Shown: piece by piece, positions 10,933 through 19,271 of the stretch
Layout of the letters: each line of letters starts with the position of its first letter
How positions within the stretch are numbered: the stretch's first letter is position 1
NCBI RefSeq assembly: GCF_000242255.2
Contig: NC_017033.1
Location: 2,491,110-2,555,109, forward strand
Reading direction: 5' to 3'
From: Frateuria aurantia DSM 6220
Lineage (GTDB): Bacteria > Pseudomonadota > Gammaproteobacteria > Xanthomonadales > Rhodanobacteraceae
Length of the DNA: 64,000 nucleotides
Made by a program: the position numbers and the translations under genes
The notes under the pieces: generated by a model
Databases searched by the model: none
Seen by the model: the letters and a program-made list of their open reading frames with translations, nothing else
What the model was told of the DNA's origin: nothing

Positions 10933-11241
10933 TCAGCCGGACTGCAGCATCCGGTCAAAGGTTCTGCTCAGCGCACTCGCCGCCGGAGAAAGCTCCATCC
11001 CCGTCCATCTTCCGGCAGGTGGCTCACTGCTTTTGGGCGTTGACGGAAGCGTCGGACCGGGTCGCTTGTGGCCATCCGCTGGCGCAGACACACGAGTCGC
11101 TGGAGCACCGACGGCGTCGGCAGATTTCAGCCCAGGCTCAGGCAGCAATCGACGGGGAAAACTGCAATATCCGTATGTGTCCGCAGAGTGGCCCATGGTC
11201 TCGAACAGTCGAACGACATCATCACGATGACGCATAGTCAT
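10933..11241 (-). CDS. Small BcsR/BcsP-like cellulose biosynthesis protein
   Basis: A 102-residue product between bcsD and bcsA. The N-terminus RDDVVRLFETMGHSADTYGY resembles the opening of BcsR (compare TDDIARLKQH in the bcsR of this window) and of BcsP, which has a BcsR-like head and a proline-rich tail. The remainder is Pro/Ala/Ser-rich and probably disordered. In other bacteria BcsP is linked to positioning of the synthase and BcsR to assembly of the Bcs complex. Which applies here cannot be decided from the sequence. Its start abuts the bcsD stop with no spacer, and the gap to bcsA is about 100 bp. A second ATG six bases inside (11235) is also possible. Confidence 0.7.
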   Translation of the reverse strand: MTMRHRDDVVRLFETMGHSADTYGYCSFPRRLLPEPGLKSADAVGAPATRVSAPADGHKRPGPTLPSTPKSSEPPAGRWTGMELSPAASALSRTFDRMLQSG

Positions 11242-11715
11242 TTACTCCGGGCGATCCGGGCTTGCGATGACCCGGAAGTTTTGACAGACAGGATATTGAT
11301 GCTCGCCACTGATGACTCGCAATCCGGACGGCATGCCGGCCTGGCCGAGCCAGACCTGATAGGCGCTCTCCAGATAGGCCGCCGAGGCGTTTTTTCCGAC
11401 CTCGGCCAGGAAGGCCAAGGGCGAAGCGTAATGGTGGATGTTGATGCTGGTATCGGATTCGCCGAGACGGCAATACCCCCAGTGCATCGTTTCCAGATGG
11501 GCGTTGATCTGGGTCTGAAGCTCATCCAGAGAACCCGCCGTCGTCACCGGATGGCTGGCTGCCATATGCGAGCCACTTGTCCGGAGAACGTTTCTGAGCC
11601 GGTCTCGCCCCAGCTCCCGCTCCATTTCCTGCAGCAGAGGCATGACGAAGACCGGCCACTGGACACCTGGCCCCTTGCGCCCGAAATAATCCAACAGATG
11701 ATTCACTCTATCCAT
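11242..11715 (-). CDS. bcsD: Cellulose synthase subunit D (BcsD)
   Basis: BcsD forms ring-like octamers in the periplasm of Komagataeibacter and helps bundle glucan chains into crystalline fibrils. The 157-residue size is that of the family. The stretch TTAGSLDELQTQINAHLETM followed by HWGYCRL matches the conserved helix and 'NWGYVKL' block of AxCesD, and a later WLGQAGMPSGLRVI resembles its C-terminal region. No signal peptide is evident, as is usual for BcsD. It is the first gene of the minus-strand operon, whereas in Komagataeibacter it is last. Its presence marks this system as type I-like, and bcsE-F-G of the plus-strand operon are absent from it. Confidence 0.85.
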   Translation of the reverse strand: MDRVNHLLDYFGRKGPGVQWPVFVMPLLQEMERELGRDRLRNVLRTSGSHMAASHPVTTAGSLDELQTQINAHLETMHWGYCRLGESDTSINIHHYASPLAFLAEVGKNASAAYLESAYQVWLGQAGMPSGLRVISGEHQYPVCQNFRVIASPDRPE

Positions 11716-12715
11716 GGTTGCTCGAATATGTTCTGGTCAGGATTCCCGCGCGGCACCGTCACCGGATCATTCCGGCAGCACGCACCACCCCGCCCGTCAT
11801 GACAACGGGTCGCTTGTGCACGCCAGACGATCTATACCCGCCGCAATACGGAAAGGGCGATGATTCGTCTTCGCGCCTCCTCCATGGATTTTTGCGCATC
11901 GTTCCAGCGCGTATTGACAGGCACGACCTGCGCAGAGGCCCTTCAGCAGTGAAGCACCCAGGACCATGCTGCTGGGCATCCTGCCGGTTTCGGCCGGGCT
12001 TTCAAACACGATGGCTTTATGTCGTGATGCCAAACAAATAGCGACTTCCCACGCTATATTTTCAAGTTTGGCAAAGTCCGTCACGCAAAACACGACATAA
12101 AATCTCAATCAGAAGTGACGTACCTGTCTCGCGTGATACCGTGCGGCTGTTCTTACCGTCGGCACCGCATCATCGCGCCCCCCCATGCAGGAACCCCCTC
12201 TCGCCCTGCGACCATCACCGGCATGACATTATGACCCAGTGGGCGTCCAGATGCCTTGACACCGATATGTCCCATCCATCGCGAACCACCCTCCGGCGGA
12301 TCGTGCCGGATCGAATCTTCGCACTGATGACAATGGCGCAACGGCAAGTGGCGCGACGCCGCTCGCACGGAAAGATCCCCGGACCTGACCGGCCGGCTCC
12401 ATGCTTCAGACTTCGCGGCTTCCATCTGACGTCAGCCTTGCCTTTCTCTCGTTCATGGCCGGCATATCGATGCAGTGACGCCGTAGCGACCTGGCGCCCG
12501 TGAACGGGCCAGCAAACAGGGTGAGGACGCCCAGCCTCGAGGAAACCGGCTGCAACGCCATCCTGCCATCGTCAACCGCCTGGATCAGCCTGCCCCGGAG
12601 ATCCGCGGCGACAGTACGGCCTGGCTGATCCTCGGCACCTGCCAGGCCATGCACCTTGCCCGCCGACCGGTCGCGCAGCGACTGATCCCGCCGCGATGAC
12701 GACCTGATCGGGAAT
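11716..12715. other. 1 kb region without a recognisable gene, upstream of the bcsD operon
   Basis: No reading frame here has family similarity, a good ribosome binding site and a sensible start together. The segment contains an AT-rich stretch (about 12000-12115) unlike its surroundings and a nested inverted repeat described separately. It probably holds the promoter and leader of the bcsD operon, which is transcribed leftwards, and the 3' flank of the middle bcsZ. Confidence 0.6.
12016..12101. repeat. Nested three-level inverted repeat
   Basis: Three pairs of arms sit inside one another. The outer pair is TTTATGTCGTG (12016-12026) and CACGACATAAA (12091-12101). The middle pair is GCCAAAC (12029-12035) and GTTTGGC (12066-12072). 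The inner pair is ATAGCG (12038-12043) and CGCTAT (12052-12057). All are perfect. As RNA or as a cruciform this folds into one long interrupted hairpin. It lies about 300 bp upstream of bcsD. It could be an mRNA leader structure, a small RNA, or a miniature mobile element. Confidence 0.6.
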
Positions 12716-13894
12716 TCAGGCCCGGGAACCCGGGCACCAGGCAGGCACCATGCGTCCCTCTTCGTCGAATCGGAAGCGATGCTGGATAAACCCGGTACCA
12801 AACAGAATCATCGCTCGCTGGTAGTACGGCAACCCCATCGCCCGATACTGACTTGCCGGCGGTATCATTCCCTGCTGCGCCATGAGACCCGAGCGGCTGC
12901 CGCAGGCCAGCAGATAAGGCAGCAGTGCCCCCGCGTAGCCGCTCGACTCCATCCCGAAACCGATGCCATGACGGGTGTCCATCTTCTCCGGCAGGTCACG
13001 TCCCTTGTCGATCAAGTCCGACGGACCATGCAAGGCGGCAAGCAACGGCGTGCGCAGGGGGTCCGTCGCGGCCAGCATGCCGGCCCAGAGATAGGTCCGG
13101 ATGGCGTCCCAGCTTCCGAGCGCCCCCTTGTCCGGATCGACGATCATGGCCTGCCCGTCCCAACGGATCCAGTCAGGCACGAAGCCCATCGGCGCACTTG
13201 ACTGTATCAATTTGAGCGCCTGGGCCGGCATGCGGGCCCACGACGCGTCCGCCGGGAATTCCAGGCCAAAACGACGCAACAGCTGCAAAGGCATGTAGCT
13301 TGGATTGAAACGCCACCATCCGGGTCCACTGAAACCCTGCAATCCAGGCATTACCATCGGCCCCAGCCCGGGAACTGCAGCCATTTCCTGCTCGGCCACG
13401 GACTGCAGCAAGCGACGTCCGGCCTCACTGTAGTCCATGCGATGCCATAACCGCCCTGCCTCGAGCAGACTGTAGGCAATCCACATATCGGCATCGCTGG
13501 CAGAATTGGCATCCAGCACCCGCATGACTCCGTCCGCATCCTGCGCCCACAGCCAGGCAGGCAATCCACCCGAGCCGCCCGAAAGCAGATTCGCATCGAC
13601 CCAGTTCCACATCTTTGCGAACAGAGCAACGTCGTTGTTGACCAGCGCAAAGAACATTCCGTAGCCCTGGGCTTCGGAGGTGGTACGCTGATCCGCCGTA
13701 GCCAGGTCGACAATGCGACCATCGGGACGCAGCAGGCTCGTCACGAAATCATTCCACTCCGGCCAGTCTGCAGCACCGAGCGTGCCCGTCGCATTGACAC
13801 CACGCCCCTGCATCAGGAGCGAGAAGCCCAGGCCCCACTTCAAAAGCCTCCGACGCGCATCGTTCCGAACATCACTCATCACCAACGTCCTCAT
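12716..13894 (-). CDS. bcsZ: Second GH8 endoglucanase (BcsZ paralog) with twin-arginine-like signal
   Basis: GH8 cellulase, 392 residues from the chosen ATG at 13894 (MRTLVMSDV). A GGCGGG-type purine-rich stretch lies upstream, and an ATG at 13879 (MSDV) is the alternative. The general acid Glu74 is in TTSEAQGYGMFFAL, NSASDADMWIAYSLLEAGRLW and FNPSYMPLQLLRRF are intact, and the putative base Asp263 is in GSWDAIRTYLW. The signal RRRLLKWGLGFSLL fits an RRxLLK twin-arginine pattern. The frame is open a further 106 codons upstream, but that part runs through a poly-G run and has no family similarity. The gene stands alone between bcsD and another bcsZ, and may supply the hydrolase missing from the plus-strand bcs operon. 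Confidence 0.9.
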   Translation of the reverse strand: MRTLVMSDVRNDARRRLLKWGLGFSLLMQGRGVNATGTLGAADWPEWNDFVTSLLRPDGRIVDLATADQRTTSEAQGYGMFFALVNNDVALFAKMWNWVDANLLSGGSGGLPAWLWAQDADGVMRVLDANSASDADMWIAYSLLEAGRLWHRMDYSEAGRRLLQSVAEQEMAAVPGLGPMVMPGLQGFSGPGWWRFNPSYMPLQLLRRFGLEFPADASWARMPAQALKLIQSSAPMGFVPDWIRWDGQAMIVDPDKGALGSWDAIRTYLWAGMLAATDPLRTPLLAALHGPSDLIDKGRDLPEKMDTRHGIGFGMESSGYAGALLPYLLACGSRSGLMAQQGMIPPASQYRAMGLPYYQRAMILFGTGFIQHRFRFDEEGRMVPAWCPGSRA

Positions 13895-14251
13895 TGAACT
13901 ACCCGCCCGCCTATCGGCACCCCACAGCGCACCTACAGCTCGCCCCGTAATGCCGTACTGAGCCATTTCAAACGCCCTCTCGGGCGAAAGCCTGCAAGAG
14001 AAATGCAACAGCGGTACGGGCTGCCCCCCCCCCCCCCGGATGGATCGACATGAAATGCCTGCGAGCCGATGCAGCTGCTTGTGACCCGGATGCAGCCGCA
14101 CACGCTCTATCGCAGCCCGCTCACCGATGACTGGGTCAGGCCACGCTCCCCGGCATCGGCCAGGCCCGTGTAAAAAGATATCGCCATGGCAGAGACCGTC
14201 GCTGCAGATCATGTCGATGCCGGGTTACCGCTTGAACGATCGGATCAAGGC
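13895..14251. other. Spacer between the two solitary bcsZ genes
   Basis: About 350 bp with no gene seen. It holds the 5' region of the middle bcsZ, including the C14 homopolymer described separately, and the 3' flank of the upstream bcsZ. No clear terminator hairpin with a T-run was found. Confidence 0.5.
14024..14037. repeat. Homopolymeric C14 (G14 on the coding strand) tract
   Basis: Fourteen consecutive C on the plus strand, 130 bp upstream of the chosen start of the middle bcsZ and therefore in its presumed promoter or leader. Runs of this length are prone to slipped-strand mispairing. The exact count may also be affected by sequencing error. Confidence 0.85.
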
Positions 14252-15412
14252 TCAAGCCCAACTCGGCATCAGATGTCCTTGCGGACCGAAGCGGAAGCGA
14301 TGCTGCAGCCATCCCTCACCGAACAGGATCAGCATGCGTTCGAAGTAAGGCAATCCGGTGGTCGCATATTGCGCCACAGGCGGAATCTGCTGCTGCTGGC
14401 TTGCAAGCAACTGATTCTGTCCCTGGACGGCAAGATACGGCAACAATGCACCGGCATAGCCACGCGGCTCGCGGCCTTCCTGCAGTCCGCTTTCCAGATG
14501 GATTTTTTCCGGCATCCGCTGCCCGTTCCGCAATTGATCCAACGGTCCGTGCAAGGCAGACAGCAGGGGCGCGCGCAAGGCATCTTCATCAGCCAGCATG
14601 CCAGCCCACAGATAGGTGCGAATGGCGTCCCAACTTGCGGTGACGTCCCGCTGCATGCTCGAGCCATTCCAGCGGACCCAGTCCGCCACAAACCCTTGAA
14701 CGGCACTGAGCTGGATCAACCGCAGCGCCTGATGCGGGTATACCGCCCACGGACTTGATGGCGGCAGCTCGAGGGCGCAACGCCTGAGCACCTGGATCGG
14801 CAGATAACTGGGGTTGAGCTTCCACCAGCCTGTACCGGCAAAACCCAGTCGGCCAGGCAGCAGCATAGGCCCCAGTCCAGGAATCCGGGCAGCCTCATGG
14901 ACCTGGATCAATTGCAACAGAGCATGCCCGGCGGCACTGTAATCCTCGCGTCGCCACAGCCGCCCAGCCTCCAGCAGGGCGTAAGCCATCCACAGATCGG
15001 CGTCGGATGCGGAATTGCCGTCAAGCAGGCGATACCCGCCCGAGGCCGAGCGCCCCCACAGCCAGCCCGGCAAGGTTATCGGCGCACTGCCTGGCATCAG
15101 ATTGTGTCGTGTCCAATGCCAGACGCTGGCAAACATCAGCTTGTCATTGGCCACCAGCGCGAAGAACATTGCATAGGCCTGCGATTCGGAGGTGCTCCTC
15201 AGATCCGTGGTGATGTAATCGATGACCCGGCCGTCGGCCTGGATCTGTGCCTTCTTGAATGCCTCCCAGCCCGGCCATGCCGGCAGTGGCTCCCGCGCCA
15301 CGCTCAAGCCCATGACAGGCCCGGTACTGGACAGCAGCGCTCCTGTCGCCAACCAGACCAGCGCCCTGCGCCTGCCGCCACTGACATCTTCACGCCCACC
15401 GACATCGCTCAC
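14252..15412 (-). CDS. bcsZ: Third GH8 endoglucanase (BcsZ paralog), GTG start
   Basis: GH8 cellulase of 386 residues when started at the GTG 15412 (VSDVGGREDVSGG), which has AAGGA about 10 bases upstream and opens with the same SDV as the neighbouring paralog. The frame stays open to an ATG at 15541, but that extension lacks a signal-like sequence. Catalytic features are Glu76 in STSESQAYAMFFAL, NSASDADLWMAYALLEAGRLW, LNPSYLPIQVLRRC and Asp262 in ASWDAIRTYLWAGM. The N-terminus GRRRALVWLATGALLSS again resembles a twin-arginine signal. The gene is divergent from bcsE across a 570 bp spacer, so it may share control with the plus-strand operon, which has no bcsZ between bcsB and bcsC. Confidence 0.9.
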   Translation of the reverse strand: MSDVGGREDVSGGRRRALVWLATGALLSSTGPVMGLSVAREPLPAWPGWEAFKKAQIQADGRVIDYITTDLRSTSESQAYAMFFALVANDKLMFASVWHWTRHNLMPGSAPITLPGWLWGRSASGGYRLLDGNSASDADLWMAYALLEAGRLWRREDYSAAGHALLQLIQVHEAARIPGLGPMLLPGRLGFAGTGWWKLNPSYLPIQVLRRCALELPPSSPWAVYPHQALRLIQLSAVQGFVADWVRWNGSSMQRDVTASWDAIRTYLWAGMLADEDALRAPLLSALHGPLDQLRNGQRMPEKIHLESGLQEGREPRGYAGALLPYLAVQGQNQLLASQQQQIPPVAQYATTGLPYFERMLILFGEGWLQHRFRFGPQGHLMPSWA

Positions 15413-15982
15413 TGCCTTGTTCCTTGCTGGGTGTTCTCCGGAACCATCTTTCCTCTCCTGATGATTCACCGGAAGCCGCGGCCATGCCACTTCCGCAGGC
15501 ATGGGCTTTGGCCTGAAGGATATTGCCGATGCTTCGAACATGAGGCCTGCGCCGGCAAAGCTCCATCGCCATATTGTCGCGCGTCATTATGGCCTCTAAA
15601 GTCGGTTTTGGTGGATGGCACCGACACGACGGCAGTGACTTCGGTGACGAAGCCTGTCGCCAAGTCCACGGAACGTGTCTACGACGTGACGCAATTTTCA
15701 CATTTGTGTAAGATGTTGTTTGCATTCTTTTAGTTGATTTCCGTACCCGCGACTTGCAGTGGGTTGACGGAACGACTTCATGCCCAACGCTGGGAGCCGG
15801 GCACGCAGCCCATCACCGGCAAGGCCAGGCGCACGACTCGCGTCACAACGTCGCACGACGTAATGCAGCCGTCTTGTTGCCCGTTGTTTCGCTCAGGACC
15901 CCACACATTGTCGACCTTCAAACCCACAAGCCATGAGCCTGTCTGTCTGCCGTTGCTCGGTCTGCAGACGGAGATCACGGCG
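15413..15982. promoter_or_regulatory. Divergent intergenic region between bcsZ and bcsE
   Basis: About 570 bp with no convincing gene. The stretch around 15690-15735 is clearly AT-richer than its surroundings (it ends in TGTTTGCATTCTTTTAGTTG) and is the best candidate for the promoter of the bcsEFGRQABC operon. The bcsE frame is open back to 15734, but the part before 15983 has no family similarity. Confidence 0.5.
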
Positions 15983-17482
15983 ATGCATTCGACGGGCCTG
16001 TACTGGATCCATGCCGACTCCAGAGCCACGGCCATGCGCCTGGGACTTGCCTTGATTGCCGCCCAGTCGGCAGCAGCGCAGATGCTGCTGATCGACAATG
16101 ATGCACTGGGACGAAAGATCGTCGAACACCTGCCTGCAGCAAGCGGCCCAGCACGTCTTGATCTATGGCAGCTGGACGCGGGGAAAACCTCGACCATCGC
16201 CCGATGGCTGGTCAGGGACCTCGATCGCATCCTGCAACAGCGCCCCGACCTGATCGTGCTGAGCCTGAACATGACCGGTCCGCATGTGTCCGACCCCGCC
16301 GAGCTTGCGACCTCGCTGGCCAGCCTTGCCGGTTGGCTGCAGGCACGTGGCTGCCTCATGCTGGTGATTTCCCATGGTCAGGCCGCCGGGCTGGAAACCC
16401 GTCTGTTCCAGATGGGCCACCGGGTCCACGGCTTTGCCATGCTGGCAGACCGTGGCAATATCTATCTTTACAAGCTCAGTTACTGGTGCAACCGCAGCGG
16501 AGTGTTCTCGCAGCTGGAATACGCTCTGGATTGGCAGTCCGCCGAAACCCGATTCACGCTTGCTTGCGGCCAGCCGCCCCAGCTCCCCTCCTCGTCCACG
16601 GATCAGGATCAGGTGCTGGCTATGAGTCCCGTCATGGAGGGCGAGCCCGCTCCGTCATCGAACTGGCATCTTTTCGAGGCATTCGATGCGCTGGCCGATC
16701 AGGCCATGAGGGCCTATTCAGCCACCCTGCTGCTGAGCGTGCAGCAGACCGATGACATCATCCCGCTGGCACGCTGGTTGTTTCAGCTTCGTCTGTCGCG
16801 CGGCAGCCACATCAAAGTCGTGGTCCGCGAAATGGCCACATGTCTGCGCTACGCCGATGAACATCTGTTGCTGAGTGCCGGCACCAATCTGATTATCCCC
16901 TTCGGAGCCAGCTTTGGCCGGGTCCAGACCATGATCGAGAGCGTGCAGGGCCAGCTCTGGCCCGCATCGCCCTACCGGCAGGTCGAGGAGCTGCTCGAAC
17001 AATACCAGCCGCCCTCGGCCGCAGGGCTGGTCTCTGAAGCGGGGTTCATGCTGCAGCTGCAGAAATTGCGTCTGGGCTCGCCCAGTCAACGCCTGAATCA
17101 CGTTCTGCTGCGACTGCAGCCCAAAGCGGGCATCGACCTCGAAACCGCCATCCGGCAGTTCACAGTCAAGCGCCGCGGCGACATGATCTGTACCAGTGGC
17201 GACCAGGCCTACCTGTTCCTTTACGCTTGCCGTGCCAACGGCATTGAACGGGCGCTCCAGAACCTGTTCCGGCTGAGCTGGCACGACCTTTTCGACCGTC
17301 CGGAATCGCTGGATCTGACCTATTTTCTGGAGCATGGCTTCTCGTCAGCGCCGGAGGGACGCATGCCCGGACACCCTGGCCGGAAAGCGACAAACCTCCC
17401 CCTGACAGCATCGACTGCCGACAATCGTCCTCTCCCCTTGCGCCCTCGTCCCATGACGACCGACTCCCGCGGAGCCCTTTGA
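15983..17482 (+). CDS. bcsE: c-di-GMP-binding cellulose regulator BcsE
   Basis: BcsE binds c-di-GMP at the cytoplasmic face and stimulates cellulose and phosphoethanolamine-cellulose production through BcsF and BcsQ/BcsR. The ATG at 15983 (MHSTGLYWIHADSR) is chosen because GGAG lies about 9 bases upstream and the product (499 residues) then matches the about 520 of E. coli. The N-terminal half resembles a degenerate P-loop NTPase fold (MLLIDNDALGRK, LIVLSLNMTGPHVSD). The GIL domain is clear: VVREMATCLRYADEHLLLSAG then TNLIIPFGASFGR, with an RxxD motif RYAD at 289-292. The C-terminal tail is poorly conserved. It is the first gene of a nine-cistron-long block in which eight bcs genes follow on one strand; bcsF starts 2 bp after its stop. 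Confidence 0.92.
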   Translation: MHSTGLYWIHADSRATAMRLGLALIAAQSAAAQMLLIDNDALGRKIVEHLPAASGPARLDLWQLDAGKTSTIARWLVRDLDRILQQRPDLIVLSLNMTGPHVSDPAELATSLASLAGWLQARGCLMLVISHGQAAGLETRLFQMGHRVHGFAMLADRGNIYLYKLSYWCNRSGVFSQLEYALDWQSAETRFTLACGQPPQLPSSSTDQDQVLAMSPVMEGEPAPSSNWHLFEAFDALADQAMRAYSATLLLSVQQTDDIIPLARWLFQLRLSRGSHIKVVVREMATCLRYADEHLLLSAGTNLIIPFGASFGRVQTMIESVQGQLWPASPYRQVEELLEQYQPPSAAGLVSEAGFMLQLQKLRLGSPSQRLNHVLLRLQPKAGIDLETAIRQFTVKRRGDMICTSGDQAYLFLYACRANGIERALQNLFRLSWHDLFDRPESLDLTYFLEHGFSSAPEGRMPGHPGRKATNLPLTASTADNRPLPLRPRPMTTDSRGAL

Positions 17483-17484
17483 CC

Positions 17485-17664
17485 ATGGATTATTCCCAGG
17501 CCATCCAATTGATCACCGCAACAGCCATCGTGGCCGGACTCGCCGGCTGGCTGGCACATGAATGGCTGCGTTGGCTGCGCGGCAACCTGCGCCGCATCCT
17601 GCCACCTCGACACCTGCGTCACCAGCTCACCCGCATCCGCGATACCGGCAAGCCCCCCGCATGA
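17485..17664 (+). CDS. bcsF: Membrane anchor BcsF
   Basis: A 59-residue protein with one N-terminal membrane helix (AIQLITATAIVAGLAGWLAH) followed by an Arg-rich cytoplasmic tail. This is the layout of BcsF (63 residues in E. coli), which recruits BcsE to the inner membrane. The ATG at 17485 has GGAG (17471-17474) about 10 bases upstream; a TTG at 17479 is possible. It is recognised by size, topology and position between bcsE and bcsG more than by residue identity. It overlaps bcsG by 4 bp. Confidence 0.85.
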   Translation: MDYSQAIQLITATAIVAGLAGWLAHEWLRWLRGNLRRILPPRHLRHQLTRIRDTGKPPA

Positions 17665-19271
17665 CGCCCGCCGCACCATCAATGCAGCGCGTTCAGGGCC
17701 TTGGCATCTGGAATATCTATTTCTGCATCGTGCTGATGCTGGACTGGCAGGGACGTATTCTCTTGCAGCCGGTGGCCAATGCACTTCTTGCCGCGGCCCT
17801 GCTGGTACCGCTGGCGTCGATCCGGGCTCGCCGCCTGCGCCAGTGTGTCGCCATCCCTGCCGGCACAGCCCTGCTGTATCACGAGACGTGGCTGCCGCCG
17901 ATCAGCCGCCTGCGCGACGAGAGCAGCGTATTTCATTTCAGCGCCGACTATCTGGCAGACATCGCGCTACGCTTCGTCAACTGGCAGCTTCTTGCAGCGA
18001 TGGCATTGATCGCGCTGGGTTATATGCTGCTCAAGCCCTGGCTGCGCATCACGACCGTGAGCCTTGCCGGACTGGCATGGCTGCTGTGTCTGCAGATTCC
18101 TCCTCCGTCCTGGGTCCGGGCGACGAGTGACCGTGGCGAGACCCGTATCGGCACCGGATCCAACACTCCTGCCAGCCACCCTGAAGATCTCAACGCGAAG
18201 CTGCAGCAGTTCTACGAAAAAGAGTCGCAGCGCGTCACCCGCTTTCCTGCAGCCGCTGCCACAGCCCAACCCTTCGATGTGCTGATCGTCAATATCTGCT
18301 CGATGGCATGGGATGACCTCGATGCCGTCGGTCTGCAGAACCACCCCTTATTCAAGAAGATGGACGTGGTCTTCGACAATTTCAACTCGGCGACCTCCTA
18401 CAGCGGCCCTGCAGCCATCCGCATCTTGCGGGCCAGCTGCGGCCAGACCAGTCACCAGACGCTGTACCAGGACGCGCCGTCCGGCTGTTATTTGTTCGAC
18501 AACCTGCGGAAACTGGGCTTCGACACCGAACTTGCGCTCAATCATGACGGTCACTTCGACGGATTCATCGATGACATCCATGAGCAAGGTCAGCTGAAGA
18601 GCACACCCTTCGCGATCAACGATTTGCCGCGTGCGCTGGTGGCTTTCGACGGTTCGCCCATCCGCGACGACGGCCAGGTCCTCGGCCATTGGTGGCAGCA
18701 TCGGCTGGCCAGCCCCGTAGCGCGCACCGCGCTGTTCTACAACACCATCACCATGCATGACGGCAATCGTGAAATACTGTCCAATGGCGACAGTCGTCCG
18801 GCCGGCTACGCCCCCCGCGCCAGCCGATTGCTGGATGAGCTGTCGACACTGGTCGATACCATCCAGCGGAGTGGACGCAAGGTGGTATTGATCATATTGC
18901 CCGAGCATGGTGCCGGACTGCGCGGTGACCGCATCCAGATGCCGGGCCTGCGGGAAATCCCCACCCCGGTGATCACCCATATCCCGGCCGCCGTCAAGTT
19001 GATCAACATGACGGCGGACACGCCCCACCAGCCCATGCAGATCAAATCCCCGTCCAGCTTCCTGGCCATTTCCGAGCTGCTGTCCCGCCTGTATCGGCAG
19101 AGCCTGATCCTGCCTCCGAACTATGACTTGTCGACCCTGCTGGATCAGCTGCCTGAAACCGCTCCGGTCTCCGACAGCGGCGCGGCGACCGTCATCCAGT
19201 CCGCCGGCCGGCCGTGGGTGCGAATGAAGGGTGAAACGGACTGGACTCCTTATCCGAGTGCCGCGCCATGA
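17661..19271 (+). CDS. bcsG: Cellulose phosphoethanolamine transferase BcsG
   Basis: Inner-membrane enzyme that moves phosphoethanolamine from phospholipid to glucose units of cellulose on the periplasmic side. The start is the ATG overlapping the bcsF stop (ATGA), giving 536 residues. Several N-terminal membrane helices (IYFCIVLMLDW; LLAAMALIALGYMLL; SLAGLAWLLCL) precede the alkaline-phosphatase-like domain. The zinc/catalytic set known from E. coli is all present: Cys213 in NICSMAWDDL, Ser248 in TSYSGPAAIR, His366 in TMHDGNR, and Glu415-His416 in LPEHGAGLRGDR. The Cys-Ser and Cys-His spacings (35 and 153) equal those I recall for the E. coli enzyme. It implies that the plus-strand system makes pEtN-modified cellulose. 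Confidence 0.94.
   Translation: MTPAAPSMQRVQGLGIWNIYFCIVLMLDWQGRILLQPVANALLAAALLVPLASIRARRLRQCVAIPAGTALLYHETWLPPISRLRDESSVFHFSADYLADIALRFVNWQLLAAMALIALGYMLLKPWLRITTVSLAGLAWLLCLQIPPPSWVRATSDRGETRIGTGSNTPASHPEDLNAKLQQFYEKESQRVTRFPAAAATAQPFDVLIVNICSMAWDDLDAVGLQNHPLFKKMDVVFDNFNSATSYSGPAAIRILRASCGQTSHQTLYQDAPSGCYLFDNLRKLGFDTELALNHDGHFDGFIDDIHEQGQLKSTPFAINDLPRALVAFDGSPIRDDGQVLGHWWQHRLASPVARTALFYNTITMHDGNREILSNGDSRPAGYAPRASRLLDELSTLVDTIQRSGRKVVLIILPEHGAGLRGDRIQMPGLREIPTPVITHIPAAVKLINMTADTPHQPMQIKSPSSFLAISELLSRLYRQSLILPPNYDLSTLLDQLPETAPVSDSGAATVIQSAGRPWVRMKGETDWTPYPSAAP

Noticed and set aside
11797-12108. 103-codon minus-strand frame starting MRFYVVFCVTDFAKLENIAW (TTG)
   Set aside because: Looks protein-like at the start, but has a TTG start, no ribosome binding site and no recognised family, and it overlaps the nested palindrome; not strong enough to call.
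12530-12660. Minus-strand peptide AADLRGRLIQAVDDGRMALQ resembling the start of an EAL domain
   Set aside because: The likeness is limited to about 20 residues with no EAL, DDFGTG or other motif after it; could be chance.
13895-14212. N-terminal extension of the middle bcsZ through the G-run
   Set aside because: The added 106 residues have no similarity to GH8 proteins or signal peptides, while the twin-arginine-like signal starts at the chosen ATG.
15698-15708. TCACATTTGTG as a CRP/Clp site before bcsE
   Set aside because: The half-sites point the wrong way and the spacing is 1-2 bases in place of the 6 in TGTGA-N6-TCACA.
11716-15982. c-di-GMP riboswitch upstream of either bcs operon
   Set aside because: No segment with the conserved GEMM core or its tetraloop receptor could be found by eye on either strand.
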